Below, piece after piece: positions 8,287-17,699 of a stretch of 45,280 nucleotides of DNA. This DNA is from an uncultured Bacteroidales bacterium (GTDB lineage: Bacteria > Bacteroidota > Bacteroidia > Bacteroidales > UBA3824), in the NCBI GenBank assembly GCA_905234655.1, contig CAJOJG010000021.1, positions 1 through 45,280 on the forward strand. Reading direction: 5' to 3'. The notes beneath the pieces are model-generated. The model was given only the letters and a program-made list of their open reading frames with translations, ran no database searches and was not told the DNA's origin. How positions within the stretch are numbered: the first letter of the stretch is position 1; each line of letters opens with the position of its first letter. Both the position numbers and the translations under genes were made by a program.

Positions 8287-9236
8287 TTATGTGGTTCGGT
8301 ATTCTTTTGGCGAAATGCCTTTTTGTGCCTTGAAAAACTTGCTGAGCGCGGCTTGCGAGACAAAACCGAATTTGAACGCAATTTCCTGCACTGTCAGTGA
8401 CGACGACGAGAGCGTCTCCTCGATTTCGGTCAGGAGATAGTCACCGATGATTTTCTTTGGCGGTTTGCCGACTATTTTATGCGTCACCTGCGAGAGGTAG
8501 CGCGGGGTCATGCTAAGAAGTTGGGCGTAGAAGTTGACGTCCTTGTCGGCGGCGTTATGTTCGGCGACGAGCGCGAGAAAACGGTTATAAATCTCGACCT
8601 GGCGGCTGCTGACGGCGTTGTTATGGAAATGCCGAATGATGTTTGACGAATCGGCCGCCACGGAATACACGACAAGGTTGCGGATATATTCGTGCGCCTT
8701 TTTAACTGCCGTTTCGAGCGGTTCGCCCTTGGCGAGGAATGTGGCGGCTGCCGAAGAAAGAGTCCCGGCGACGCCGTGGTAATTCCATCCGCTCAAATCC
8801 GGCGACGTGAAAAAATATGGCGTTTCGTTACCGTCCACAACCAAAATATCCGTCACAGAGCCTTTCTCACAATGCCCGCCTTGCAGCAAGACCGCCTCGG
8901 GCCCCAGTTTCAAAATACTTTGGGCGGCACGTTTCATGTCGTCGGCAGTGGTTATCTTGATTTTTGAGATTAACTCGGCTTCTTTGCATTTAAAAGTCCA
9001 ATCTTGACAGCCTTGGGGCGAACCTCCTCGAACACGCTCCTTACCTGCGAGACCACAAGCGCGGCAGGTATGTTTTCGAACGAGACGATGCGCTTCGAAT
9101 TTTGGACGGTAATGGCCGTAATCGCCGTCACAGCGTATCCTCCAAGCGAAAAAATCGTCTTTACATCCGCCTGTATGCCCGAGCCGCCGGTTGAATCGGA
9201 ACCCGTGACGCTTAATATGGGAACTATGTTTTTCAT
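8287..9236 (-). pseudogene. ThiD-like kinase fused to an AraC-type regulator, internally deleted and frameshifted
   Basis: ATG 9236 opens a ribokinase-fold HMP/pyridoxine kinase (ILSVTGSDSTGGSGIQADVK) that reads to KIGLLNA near 9000. Without a gap in the DNA, the next recognisable sequence is KEAELISKIKI, normally about 65 residues further on and now in another frame. The junction AATGCAAAG can serve both sides (LLNA and the family's TPNxxEAEL), consistent with deletion at a short direct repeat. The second frame runs through the rest of the kinase domain and an intact two-helix AraC domain (LTVQEIAFKFGFVSQAALSKFF) to 8287. The kinase anion-hole motif, normally HGTGC/GTGD, reads HGVAGT, and KGGH reads LQGGH, so the kinase domain was probably a non-catalytic sensor before the deletion. 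It heads the pdxS-pdxT operon. Confidence 0.82.
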
Positions 9237-9240
9237 GCCA

Positions 9241-9273
9241 CAAAGATAGCGTCAATAGCCGTTATTATCCAAA
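9241..9273 (-). promoter_or_regulatory. Promoter of the thiD-araC/pdx operon
   Basis: TTTG (9270-9273, minus strand), a 21-bp spacer and TATCTTTG (9241-9248) fit the consensus. The expected transcription start coincides with the ATG at 9236, so the mRNA would be leaderless or nearly so unless another start is used. Confidence 0.6.
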
Positions 9274-9409
9274 AAAGTGTTCTTATTTGGGAAAATTTTA
9301 CGCCGAAATCCGCAGCATTTCCATTGCCCTGGCGGGCATTTTACGGAGTGCCCTTACGGGCAGAAATTTTACAAATCTTTTCAAATCAAACAAAATCAAA
9401 ATCTTAACA

Positions 9410-9512
9410 AAAAATGAAAGATTTGAAAAACTTGAAAAAAAGATTTGAAAGATTTGAAAAGATTTGAAAGATTTCTCGCGAAGCGACAAAACAAATCTCG
9501 CGAAGCGAGAAC
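9410..9512. repeat. Low-complexity spacer: AGATTTGAAA repeats and CTCGCGAAGCGA duplicates
   Basis: The stretch from about 9274 to 9523 holds no supportable gene. From about 9418 to 9474 it is built from imperfect copies of AGATTTGAAA. Next come two copies of CTCGCGAAGCGA (near 9475 and 9498); the second, CTCGCGAAGCGAG, folds as a short hairpin with a GAA loop. No function is evident. Confidence 0.6.
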
Positions 9513-9523
9513 GAAAACGAAAT

Positions 9524-9559
9524 AAAAAAAGTCCGCGATAAATTTGTTTTATCGCGAAC
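9524..9559 (-). terminator. Terminator of tRNA-Leu
   Basis: Reading leftward, a 12-bp stem (9548-9559 with 9531-9542, one G-T pair) closes a 5-nt loop and is followed by seven Ts (complement of 9524-9530). It is about 28 bp beyond the tRNA 3' end, as expected for its terminator. Confidence 0.8.
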
Positions 9560-9587
9560 CCTTAATATAAAGTCCACCAAAATCAAG

Positions 9588-9669
9588 TACCCGGGACAGG
9601 AATCGAACCTGCATGCCTCTCAGCACTAGAACCTGAAACTAGCGCGTCTACCAATTTCGCCACCCGGGC
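9588..9669 (-). tRNA. tRNA-Leu (anticodon CAG)
   Basis: The minus strand folds as a class II tRNA: acceptor GCCCGGG pairing with CCCGGGT, a D-arm with the usual GGTAGACGC, anticodon loop TTCAGGT, a long variable arm as in tRNA-Leu, and T-loop GTTCGATTCC. CCA is not encoded. The lowest anticodon-stem pair appears to be T-T, a small oddity. It decodes CUG leucine codons. Confidence 0.93.
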
Positions 9670-9684
9670 CCTTAAAAAGCGTTG

Positions 9685-9716
9685 CAAAGATATAAAGGTT
9701 TCGGATTATCTCCAAA
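9685..9716 (-). promoter_or_regulatory. Promoter of tRNA-Leu
   Basis: TTTG (9713-9716, minus strand), a 20-bp spacer and TATCTTTG (9685-9692), ending 15 bp before the mature 5' end of the tRNA at 9669. This is a close consensus match. Confidence 0.75.
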
Positions 9717-9740
9717 TATTTTTGCAACTTTTTTTCATAA

Positions 9741-11711
9741 TCATTTCGAAATCGCCCTTTCCGCCGTCAACTTGTTCTGTTTCATGCCCTCCACATACTC
9801 CTGCATCATTGCGCGGATTTGGGATTCCATGAACGGCAACTGTGGAAAATCGCCACGACGGTCGATGAGGTTGTGCTGGAGTTTTGGGTCTTTCTGATAC
9901 TCAAAAATGCCGAACAATTCCTCCTTCCTGTACTCAATCATCAGACTGTCAAGATAATACATCGTCTGACCATGGAGGTCGTTAAAAACATAGTTGACAA
10001 ACTTAGTCGAATCCTGCTCAAAAACATTTTTCCCAAACGAGAAAAACGGCTTGCCGTATCCCAACATCGAGAGCAGCGTCGGAGTGATGTCCATCTGCTG
10101 CATGAGGCGCGTGGAATCGCACTTGACCGGCAACTGTCCGCCAGGCGTATAGAAAAACACCGGTATCCTGAACCTGCCATACTCGTTGGCATACTCGGGA
10201 CGCGAGCCAGGCCCTGTGTGGTCGGCAGTAAAAACGAATATCGTGTTCTTGAACCAGTCCATCCGGCTCACAGTCTCAAAATATTTCTTCAACGAAAAGT
10301 CCGAATACCTGACAGCCTTGTGCATTGGGATTTCGCCATCGGGGAAACGTCCGTCGTCATATTTTTCAGGGACTTTGAACGGGTGGTGGGACGACGCCGA
10401 GAATATAGCCACGAAAAACGGCTTGCCCGTCTTGCTGATGCGGTCAGTCTCATTGGCAAAATACTGGAAAAACGGCTCGTCCCATATCGCCCACGTGCCG
10501 TCGAACTCGCTATCGTCGTTGAACTCCTCCTTGCCATAATAAGACGGAAAACCGATGGAGTTCGTGAAGCCCTTGAATCCCAAAGTCGTATTAGGCGCGC
10601 CGTGGAAAAACGCGCACTCATAACCCTCATTGCCAAGCATTTCGGGAAGCCCCTGCAAGGTGTTGTTAGAGTAGAAATAGTAGCAGTAAGGCTCGATGTA
10701 CCTCGGAATACCGGCAAAAACTCCCGGCATACAGTCCACAGAGCGTATGCCGTTAGCAAACGAGTTGACAAAACTATAACTTTGCCCAATCAGCGAATCG
10801 AGGAACGGCGTGTAGCCCTCGAACCTTCCACTGTCCAAGTCATGGTTAAAATACCCGACGTACTCGCGGCTGAAACTCTCCATCAAAATGACCACGACAT
10901 TCAACTTCTTCATTTCCACAGTGTCGGACGGCTGGTGAACCGGGTCAAAAACCGTGTGCAACTGCCCGCTTTCATAAAAGTCGAGCGACTTGTAGCCTTT
11001 CTTGTGGATTGTGGTGATGACCGTGAAAGGCGTATTCAGTACGATGGCGGCCTGAACCGGCTTCTTACAATAAATATCCGCACTGTCCTGGCGTATCGGG
11101 TGCATCGAAAGGTCATATCCGCCACGCAGTCCGCCGATTGTGAGAATCATCGCCACAACAAAAACCACCGAATGGACGGGATAATAGACGGCGTTTGGCG
11201 AGTAGTCGTCGGGGTGCTTGTCACGGACGATGGGATTATAGTAGAACTTCCACAGCGCGAAAATACTTAACACTCCAAAAATCCACACCGGCCAATAACC
11301 CGTCACCGACTGCAAGAGGATTTTGCCAATGTTGTCCTCGCCAGCAAACTCCGAGAAGAACGTGGCGGTCGTCCTCCTGCCGCCAAAGTCAAAATACACG
11401 ACATCGGCGACATTCATGAAAATGCCGATACTATTGATAGCCAAGTATATATACTTGACTATCTTTTGATAGCGGACTGTGTCGCGCCATTTGCCCGGCA
11501 CGGTCTGCATGGCGATACAGAGTATATTGAGGTAGCACAACGCGCTGACATCGAACCTTATGCCGCCAGCGCATATCGTCATCATGTCGGAAAACGTGAC
11601 ATCTTCATACGTCGCATGGTTCATCCAAAAGAAAAACCACCTTTCGGCCATATAGAGCAACATCGCGAAAGCGAAGTTGACGGCCATGACAAAAGCAGGC
11701 TGCTTATTCAT
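9741..11711 (-). CDS. LTA synthase-family membrane sulfatase/phosphotransferase
   Basis: 656 residues from ATG 11711 (an in-frame GTG at 11720 is the alternative). About five membrane helices fill the first 190 residues, followed by an extracytoplasmic alkaline-phosphatase-fold domain (about 265-600). Visible features are VILMESFSREYVG near 274, NGIRSVDCMPG near 321 (the serine sits where the family nucleophile is expected) and the metal ligands FTADHTG near 495. Gram-negative relatives transfer phosphoglycerol or phosphoethanolamine groups to glycans or lipids; the acceptor here is unknown. It is the last gene of the envelope operon, starting 11 bp after the HD protein's stop codon. Confidence 0.88.
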   Translation of the reverse strand: MNKQPAFVMAVNFAFAMLLYMAERWFFFWMNHATYEDVTFSDMMTICAGGIRFDVSALCYLNILCIAMQTVPGKWRDTVRYQKIVKYIYLAINSIGIFMNVADVVYFDFGGRRTTATFFSEFAGEDNIGKILLQSVTGYWPVWIFGVLSIFALWKFYYNPIVRDKHPDDYSPNAVYYPVHSVVFVVAMILTIGGLRGGYDLSMHPIRQDSADIYCKKPVQAAIVLNTPFTVITTIHKKGYKSLDFYESGQLHTVFDPVHQPSDTVEMKKLNVVVILMESFSREYVGYFNHDLDSGRFEGYTPFLDSLIGQSYSFVNSFANGIRSVDCMPGVFAGIPRYIEPYCYYFYSNNTLQGLPEMLGNEGYECAFFHGAPNTTLGFKGFTNSIGFPSYYGKEEFNDDSEFDGTWAIWDEPFFQYFANETDRISKTGKPFFVAIFSASSHHPFKVPEKYDDGRFPDGEIPMHKAVRYSDFSLKKYFETVSRMDWFKNTIFVFTADHTGPGSRPEYANEYGRFRIPVFFYTPGGQLPVKCDSTRLMQQMDITPTLLSMLGYGKPFFSFGKNVFEQDSTKFVNYVFNDLHGQTMYYLDSLMIEYRKEELFGIFEYQKDPKLQHNLIDRRGDFPQLPFMESQIRAMMQEYVEGMKQNKLTAERAISK

Positions 11712-11722
11712 CTCCAACACCT

Positions 11723-12364
11723 TTAGTCAACCCACAAAAAGTCATCGTCGTCGTCGACATTCTTGCGCTCAAGGATATTGGTCGCGAGGGTGTCGGCGGT
11801 CTGTATCACGGCGCACAACGGGCAGATGTCGCGCGCCTTGTTGAGGTTTTCCTTTATGTCCGCGCTTTGGAACGGAAGGTCCCACGCCGACATGTGCCAG
11901 CGGATCGCCATGATTTCAAAGTCGCTCATTGCAAGTCCAGCGCGCAGCAGGACGATAACAGACTTCTCGCCGTGTCCAAGGGGAAAGTTGGTGTAGTCGA
12001 GCTTAAAACCCTGCTTTGTCTGTATCATGCCGAACTTGTCCTTCTTCTTTTTTGTGACTTTCTTGTAGATGTCCGCCTTGCACACGTCGTGGAGCAGCGC
12101 GGCAATCTTAACGCTGTCCTCGGGGATGTACTCCGCCATGCCTTTGTTCATCGCGACCATCTGCTCGCGGATTCCGAGAGCCACGCGGCAGACGTTGAGC
12201 GAATGTTCGACGAGTCCGCCGTCATAGTTGAGGTGGAACGATGCCGAAGCCGGAGCGTCGAAAAAGCCGAGTTCCTGTAATTCATCTATCACATCCTCAA
12301 CGCCATCACGCTCCGTGGAGCGCAAAAGCGCGAGAAATTCCTTTTTAAGATTTGGGTCTATCAT
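11723..12364 (-). CDS. HD-domain phosphohydrolase
   Basis: 213 residues with HD-superfamily metal ligands: H54 in VEHSLNV, H92-D93 in LLHDVCK, H131 in LGHGEK and an aspartate in IQTADTLA. The order resembles the HD domain of YhaM-type 3'-5' exonucleases and their stand-alone Bacteroidetes relatives. It may act on a nucleotide or nucleic acid; the substrate is unknown. A run of acidic residues (DDDDD) precedes the C-terminus. Its ATG overlaps the stop codon of the DUF4907 gene (ATGA, 12361-12364), indicating translational coupling. Confidence 0.85.
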   Translation of the reverse strand: MIDPNLKKEFLALLRSTERDGVEDVIDELQELGFFDAPASASFHLNYDGGLVEHSLNVCRVALGIREQMVAMNKGMAEYIPEDSVKIAALLHDVCKADIYKKVTKKKKDKFGMIQTKQGFKLDYTNFPLGHGEKSVIVLLRAGLAMSDFEIMAIRWHMSAWDLPFQSADIKENLNKARDICPLCAVIQTADTLATNILERKNVDDDDDFLWVD

Positions 12365-12756
12365 TTCTTTATAATTAAACTGCCGTCTTGCGACAAAATT
12401 CCTAACATCATAAGATCCTCTTTAGTGAGCGATGGCAAGTCCCGCGAACTTAACATCTTCTTGACCACGACCTTGCCAGTGTTCAATGCGTCCTCCTCGG
12501 TCTGGAAATGGTGGTTTCCCTCGATGACCGGGATTATGGTCTGGCTGATGAACTTCTTGCCATCGACGGATATTGAATAGCCATATCCGCTGTCTATCGG
12601 CTGGGTCTCGACAAGGAAGACCGTATTGGACACCGTCGTGTCAAATTTCATATTCTCCGGTGCGGACTTCCCCTCGCCCGCGCCACACGCCGTGAGCATA
12701 AAGGCCGCCATGACAGCCAACAAAATCCAAACTCTTACTATCCTTTCCACTTTCAA
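12361..12756 (-). CDS. DUF4907 lipoprotein
   Basis: 131 residues. A lipoprotein signal with lipobox LTAC (about residues 21-24) predicts membrane anchoring. The conserved part has YGYSISVDGKKFISQ, then IEGNHHFQTEEDA and a C-terminal KEDLMMLGI, the pattern of DUF4907, a small Bacteroidetes family of unknown function. It sits between a barrel protein and the HD protein; the 12-bp gap upstream and ATGA overlap downstream place it firmly in the operon. Confidence 0.8.
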   Translation of the reverse strand: MKVERIVRVWILLAVMAAFMLTACGAGEGKSAPENMKFDTTVSNTVFLVETQPIDSGYGYSISVDGKKFISQTIIPVIEGNHHFQTEEDALNTGKVVVKKMLSSRDLPSLTKEDLMMLGILSQDGSLIIKK

Positions 12757-12768
12757 AATTCAATTATT

Positions 12769-13536
12769 TTAGAAAATCCTGCTCAAGAAGTACGACCTCT
12801 TTATCGTCCACTGCGAGAGCGGTATCGTAAAGGCAAAGTTGGCAAAGAAAGTCATGTTGTTCATGTCCTCATACGGTTTTGCCACCTGCGCGCCGCCGAA
12901 TGTCATCTCGTAGTCCTTCTTGAAAATCGACATCGGGCATACCCCGACGCGGAAATTGACTATTGTGAAGTTTGCGCCGACGATTATCGGCACGGAAATC
13001 TTGTTCAAGGCATCGTTATAGTCCTTCGTGCGGAGCTTTTTGCCGTCCACTTTCTGTGTGGTCGTCAGGCTGAGGTTAAAGTCCACCTGCGTGCCAAAAT
13101 AGAAATACGCCTGTCGGTTATAGAGTTCGTCGCTGAGCTTGATGTACAGCGGAACGCCGAGCGACATGACACGGTCACATTCGGTAAGTTTCGTGACCTT
13201 GTCCTCAGTTTGGTATCTATATGTATTGCCCCACCAATGGGCAGTGAGACCTGTCACCAATCCAAGAATATCGTTCGTAAAATCGTGGTGGTACTGCAAC
13301 CCAATGTTGAAGCCAGGGGTAAAGCCCAATGACTCAACCTGTTCAAGATGTTTATGCAAAGCCCCCGGACCTTCAAAATACATATTGTCACATCGGGCGG
13401 AGGGCGCACCGTTAAAACCGCTATTAAACCCGAGCTCCAACACAAAATAATCGAACTCGAAATGCCTTCCTCTCTGTGCCATTACGATGCTCGGCAGCAT
13501 CACAAACAATAATATGGCAATTACGTTTATCTTCAT
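12769..13536 (-). CDS. Outer-membrane beta-barrel protein (PorT-like)
   Basis: 255 residues from ATG 13536, which begins the signal peptide MKINVIAILLFVMLPSIVMA; the in-frame ATG at 13572 would put 12 polar residues before it and lies inside the upstream gene. The mature part alternates hydrophobic and polar residues in amphipathic strands (GLQYHHDF, YFYFGTQVDFNLSLTT, FFANFAFTIPL) typical of eight-stranded outer-membrane barrels. It follows the kelch lipoprotein by 17 bp. Function is unknown; it may be the membrane partner of that lipoprotein. Confidence 0.78.
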   Translation of the reverse strand: MKINVIAILLFVMLPSIVMAQRGRHFEFDYFVLELGFNSGFNGAPSARCDNMYFEGPGALHKHLEQVESLGFTPGFNIGLQYHHDFTNDILGLVTGLTAHWWGNTYRYQTEDKVTKLTECDRVMSLGVPLYIKLSDELYNRQAYFYFGTQVDFNLSLTTTQKVDGKKLRTKDYNDALNKISVPIIVGANFTIVNFRVGVCPMSIFKKDYEMTFGGAQVAKPYEDMNNMTFFANFAFTIPLSQWTIKRSYFLSRIF

Positions 13537-13553
13537 GTCATTTAGATTTTGTG

Positions 13554-15152
13554 TTACGGACGATATACCCACTCGCTGGTGTTACGTTCTGTAATGCCGC
13601 TGCCCTGCTTCTCTCCGCCGGTAACGAATGCACGGTCGCCGCCATTTATTACCATGGCACGTGAGACTCGGCTTGATGGCGCGTCCTCGTTCATATAATT
13701 TGAGCGCAAAGAAAACTTCGTGGTATTGCGGTCGTACTGAATCATATCAGAATAATAAATCTTATCTCCATTCTCGTCCAATTCCTCGCCCAAACCGAAA
13801 TATATCTTGCCGTCAACAGAAAATGCCACTCCAAATGCCCGTGGCTTGAACAAATCACCAAGTTGGCTGCTTACCTGCATACGCTTGCCCCATAAGAAAG
13901 TATATGAATTTGGACTGCCTGACAGCGGTTCTGTAAATTGACATGGGATTATTTCGTCATAATAAATGTTGTTCTTTCCCTTGCCACCCATGATATACGC
14001 TATGTTATCTACCACAACCACAGACGCACCCGACCTCTCGCCAGCGTCAAAATCGTCCGTCATCTGGTTGAAATAACCAATCGTGGGTTCGAGCATGCCG
14101 CCGCCATTGATGTTCATTTCCATAACGAACATATAGAAATCGCTATGATAATGCACGTCCTTGTCATAACTGTTCTGATACTCACCAAGTCCGACAAAGC
14201 CCCAAGAACCGACGGAAAAACCTACGCCTCCAGTACGCGCCTGACCCTGGAATGGCTTGTCCTTGAGCTGGACGTTCTGTTCCTGCCCGTGGTACTGGAC
14301 CCTTTCCCACTTGAACTTTCCTGTAGCGTCAAGGTCAAGAACATAGAAGTCCTTGTTATAGTCAGAAAGTTGATAATTAACAGCACGTGTGCATCCGCAC
14401 CCCACGTATACGAGATGGTGTGGAATGTTACGCTCGGAATAGTTAAGACCGAAGCCCGACGCTCCCCATAGTGGAACTTCGACGTTTGTATAGTTATCCT
14501 TAAGATTTGGCAACTGCTGGTAAGACCGCTGCTTTGAGCTATAACACCACACGTCACTGTAGCAAATATCGCCAGCACGTCCAAGTCCAAAAATCGTCAG
14601 AGTATCGCCGTCAACAACCGTAACGATGTTTATACCGTCGGTACGACCAGAATTAATGCCATTGTTAAAGAAGCCGTCGGACTCAAACCATTTATCATGT
14701 GGCACGTCTGTCTTTACAACCTGCGTTTGGGGATTGTAACCAATCTTGCCGTCCGATGTGATAACAAAACTGCGCACAGAATATTCTGTCTCGCAATCAA
14801 GACCTGAAATCGTTGAATAGAAATTTTCGCCAGAAGACATTGAGCCGCTGTTAAGTTTGCAGTTTGACCTATCGGCGTTTATCGTAGGAGCGACGATGCC
14901 CTTTGCCCAACAGTGTCCATAACCAACAATGTCGCCTGCGGCATACTCGAAACCGCCTTTTACCCTTATTGATACGTCGTCCACGCCGGCAATGCTGTCA
15001 TACTTCGCCGAACTCCTCAATACCGACGAACTATCGGTAACGAATGCATGCTCATAATACACATCATACACCGAATACATCTCGTCGTCTATCTGGCAGG
15101 CGGCGAACAAAACTGTATATGTACAAATTAATGCAAGTAAACGTCTTCTCAT
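13554..15152 (-). CDS. Kelch-type beta-propeller lipoprotein
   Basis: 532 residues from ATG 15152, giving MRRRLLALICTYTVLFAAC with a lipobox cysteine at about 19. A fibronectin-like N-terminal part (CETEYSVRSFVITSDGKIGYNP) is followed by kelch-like blades with repeated aromatic/glycine patterns such as IAYIMGGKG, IYFGLGEE and RAFVTGGEK. Such propellers usually mediate binding at the cell surface or in the periplasm. It is the first gene of a five-gene operon (propeller, barrel, DUF4907, HD, LTA-synthase-like) and has a good promoter 30 bp upstream. Ligand and function are unknown. Confidence 0.8.
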   Translation of the reverse strand: MRRRLLALICTYTVLFAACQIDDEMYSVYDVYYEHAFVTDSSSVLRSSAKYDSIAGVDDVSIRVKGGFEYAAGDIVGYGHCWAKGIVAPTINADRSNCKLNSGSMSSGENFYSTISGLDCETEYSVRSFVITSDGKIGYNPQTQVVKTDVPHDKWFESDGFFNNGINSGRTDGINIVTVVDGDTLTIFGLGRAGDICYSDVWCYSSKQRSYQQLPNLKDNYTNVEVPLWGASGFGLNYSERNIPHHLVYVGCGCTRAVNYQLSDYNKDFYVLDLDATGKFKWERVQYHGQEQNVQLKDKPFQGQARTGGVGFSVGSWGFVGLGEYQNSYDKDVHYHSDFYMFVMEMNINGGGMLEPTIGYFNQMTDDFDAGERSGASVVVVDNIAYIMGGKGKNNIYYDEIIPCQFTEPLSGSPNSYTFLWGKRMQVSSQLGDLFKPRAFGVAFSVDGKIYFGLGEELDENGDKIYYSDMIQYDRNTTKFSLRSNYMNEDAPSSRVSRAMVINGGDRAFVTGGEKQGSGITERNTSEWVYRP

Positions 15153-15181
15153 AACATAATCTACAGGTGATACATGATGCG

Positions 15182-15212
15182 CAAAATTACTCATATTTCG
15201 CAAAACTGCAAA
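15182..15212 (-). promoter_or_regulatory. Promoter of the kelch/barrel/DUF4907/HD/sulfatase operon
   Basis: TTTG (15209-15212, minus strand), a 19-bp spacer and TAATTTTG (15182-15189) match the consensus. The leader to ATG 15152 is about 25 nt. Confidence 0.75.
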
Positions 15213-15285
15213 GTTTTATGAGCATATTTGGCTAAAATTTCCAAAAAAATACATCATACCTATTTTTCAAACCTTTGGAGGCGAG

Positions 15286-16119
15286 CTACATACGTCCGCC
15301 CCATTCGTATGCGACCTTGAACATGACGGTAGACTGCCACAGTGTCTCGTGGTACTCTATCGGGCCTGTGCCATAACGCTGGAACTCAATAAATTCCCAC
15401 GGGTCCTTCAACTTTACGAAATCACCTCCGAGCGAAAAACTGAGCCGCTTGAACCTGAACCCAATCGAGGGGTTGAGATAGAATCCTTGATAATCATTGA
15501 CCTCATCAGCCGACACAGCGTAGCCAACCCTCATGCCGACAAACGGCGAATATTTACCAGCCTTCACGTCGTACCTGATGTCCGTGAACATCGGCATCTG
15601 CGCGTAAAGTTCGGGGTCTGTGTCCTTCAGTCCATAATACCAATAGTCCATATACGCTTGTGCAGCAAGTCCAAAACCGGCGTATAAATACGGCAATACC
15701 TGCCATCCGAATGACACTGAATAACTTACCGCACTGCATGTATAGCTATTTGTCTGTTGGAGGTAAGAAAAATCGACGAAAAACCTGAACCCGTGCGAAA
15801 GGTCGATATAACCTGGACGGCGGCTTCCACTGTTGGCGGTAGCGTCATAAAGGGCAGAAAGATTGGAAGTGTCATCGTAGTATCTTTGTTGTTGTGTCTG
15901 TTGTAAGGACGGTTCCGAGGTTATCTTGTCGACCTCTTCCTGCTTGAAGACCCACACGCTGCCGTCCGACGTGCGTATCTTGACATTCGGGACCTGTTCA
16001 ATGAGAGTGCCGCGTATGACGCTGCCGTTATGGAGGTACACAACGTCCTGGAGCGTCGTCTGTGCCTTCAACGCCACAGAGACCATCAGCATGAGGAATA
16101 TGATTAGTATGCGTTTCAT
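15286..16119 (-). CDS. Outer-membrane beta-barrel protein with N-terminal SH3-like strand domain
   Basis: 277 residues with a signal peptide (ending LKAQ, about 18). Residues 20-70 (VVYLHNGSVIRGTLIEQVP, then VWVFKQEEVDKI) match a small beta domain common at the start of Bacteroidetes envelope proteins. A Q-rich linker follows, then a barrel of about eight strands (RFFVDFSYL, YAGFGLAAQAYMDYWYY) ending in VAYEWGGRM. Function is unknown. It lies between the enolase terminator and the next operon's promoter. No consensus promoter is visible in the short gap, so it may depend on read-through from eno. Confidence 0.75.
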   Translation of the reverse strand: MKRILIIFLMLMVSVALKAQTTLQDVVYLHNGSVIRGTLIEQVPNVKIRTSDGSVWVFKQEEVDKITSEPSLQQTQQQRYYDDTSNLSALYDATANSGSRRPGYIDLSHGFRFFVDFSYLQQTNSYTCSAVSYSVSFGWQVLPYLYAGFGLAAQAYMDYWYYGLKDTDPELYAQMPMFTDIRYDVKAGKYSPFVGMRVGYAVSADEVNDYQGFYLNPSIGFRFKRLSFSLGGDFVKLKDPWEFIEFQRYGTGPIEYHETLWQSTVMFKVAYEWGGRM

Positions 16120-16141
16120 CTACTTATAATAATGTGATAAT

Positions 16142-16199
16142 AAAAAACCCAATGGGATGACTGACCATTACGTACCTAACAGCCTCTCGTCCCATTGGG
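16142..16199 (-). terminator. Terminator of eno with a large loop
   Basis: On the minus strand a perfect 10-bp stem (16190-16199 with 16148-16157; CCCAATGGGA and its complement) encloses 32 nt and is followed by six Ts (complement of 16142-16147). The loop is unusually long, and each arm is itself almost palindromic, so other pairings are possible. It sits 31 bp after the enolase stop codon. Confidence 0.75.
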
Positions 16200-16229
16200 A
16201 GATAGTCTTAATAAACCGGAATCTTGGAC

Positions 16230-17645
<1,416 letters not shown>

Positions 17646-17664
17646 TCATGCCGCTAAAACCTCG

Positions 17665-17672
17665 CAAATATA
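17665..17672 (-). promoter_or_regulatory. -7 element of the eno promoter
   Basis: TATATTTG on the minus strand, a perfect TAnnTTTG, predicts a leader of about 80 nt before the enolase ATG at 17579. A TTTTTTG tract upstream is only 16 bp away, shorter than usual. Confidence 0.55.
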
Positions 17673-17699
17673 CAAATTATTTGTTTTTCAAAAAATTAT

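Noticed and set aside
8970..9255. Separate small kinase gene upstream of an AraC gene
   Set aside because: The two open frames join to give one continuous ThiD-AraC protein apart from a missing middle; neither piece is a full domain.
9819..11270. 483-residue open frame opposite the LTA-synthase-like gene
   Set aside because: It is antisense to a gene with clear motifs and has no recognisable domain; it reflects codon bias of the other strand.
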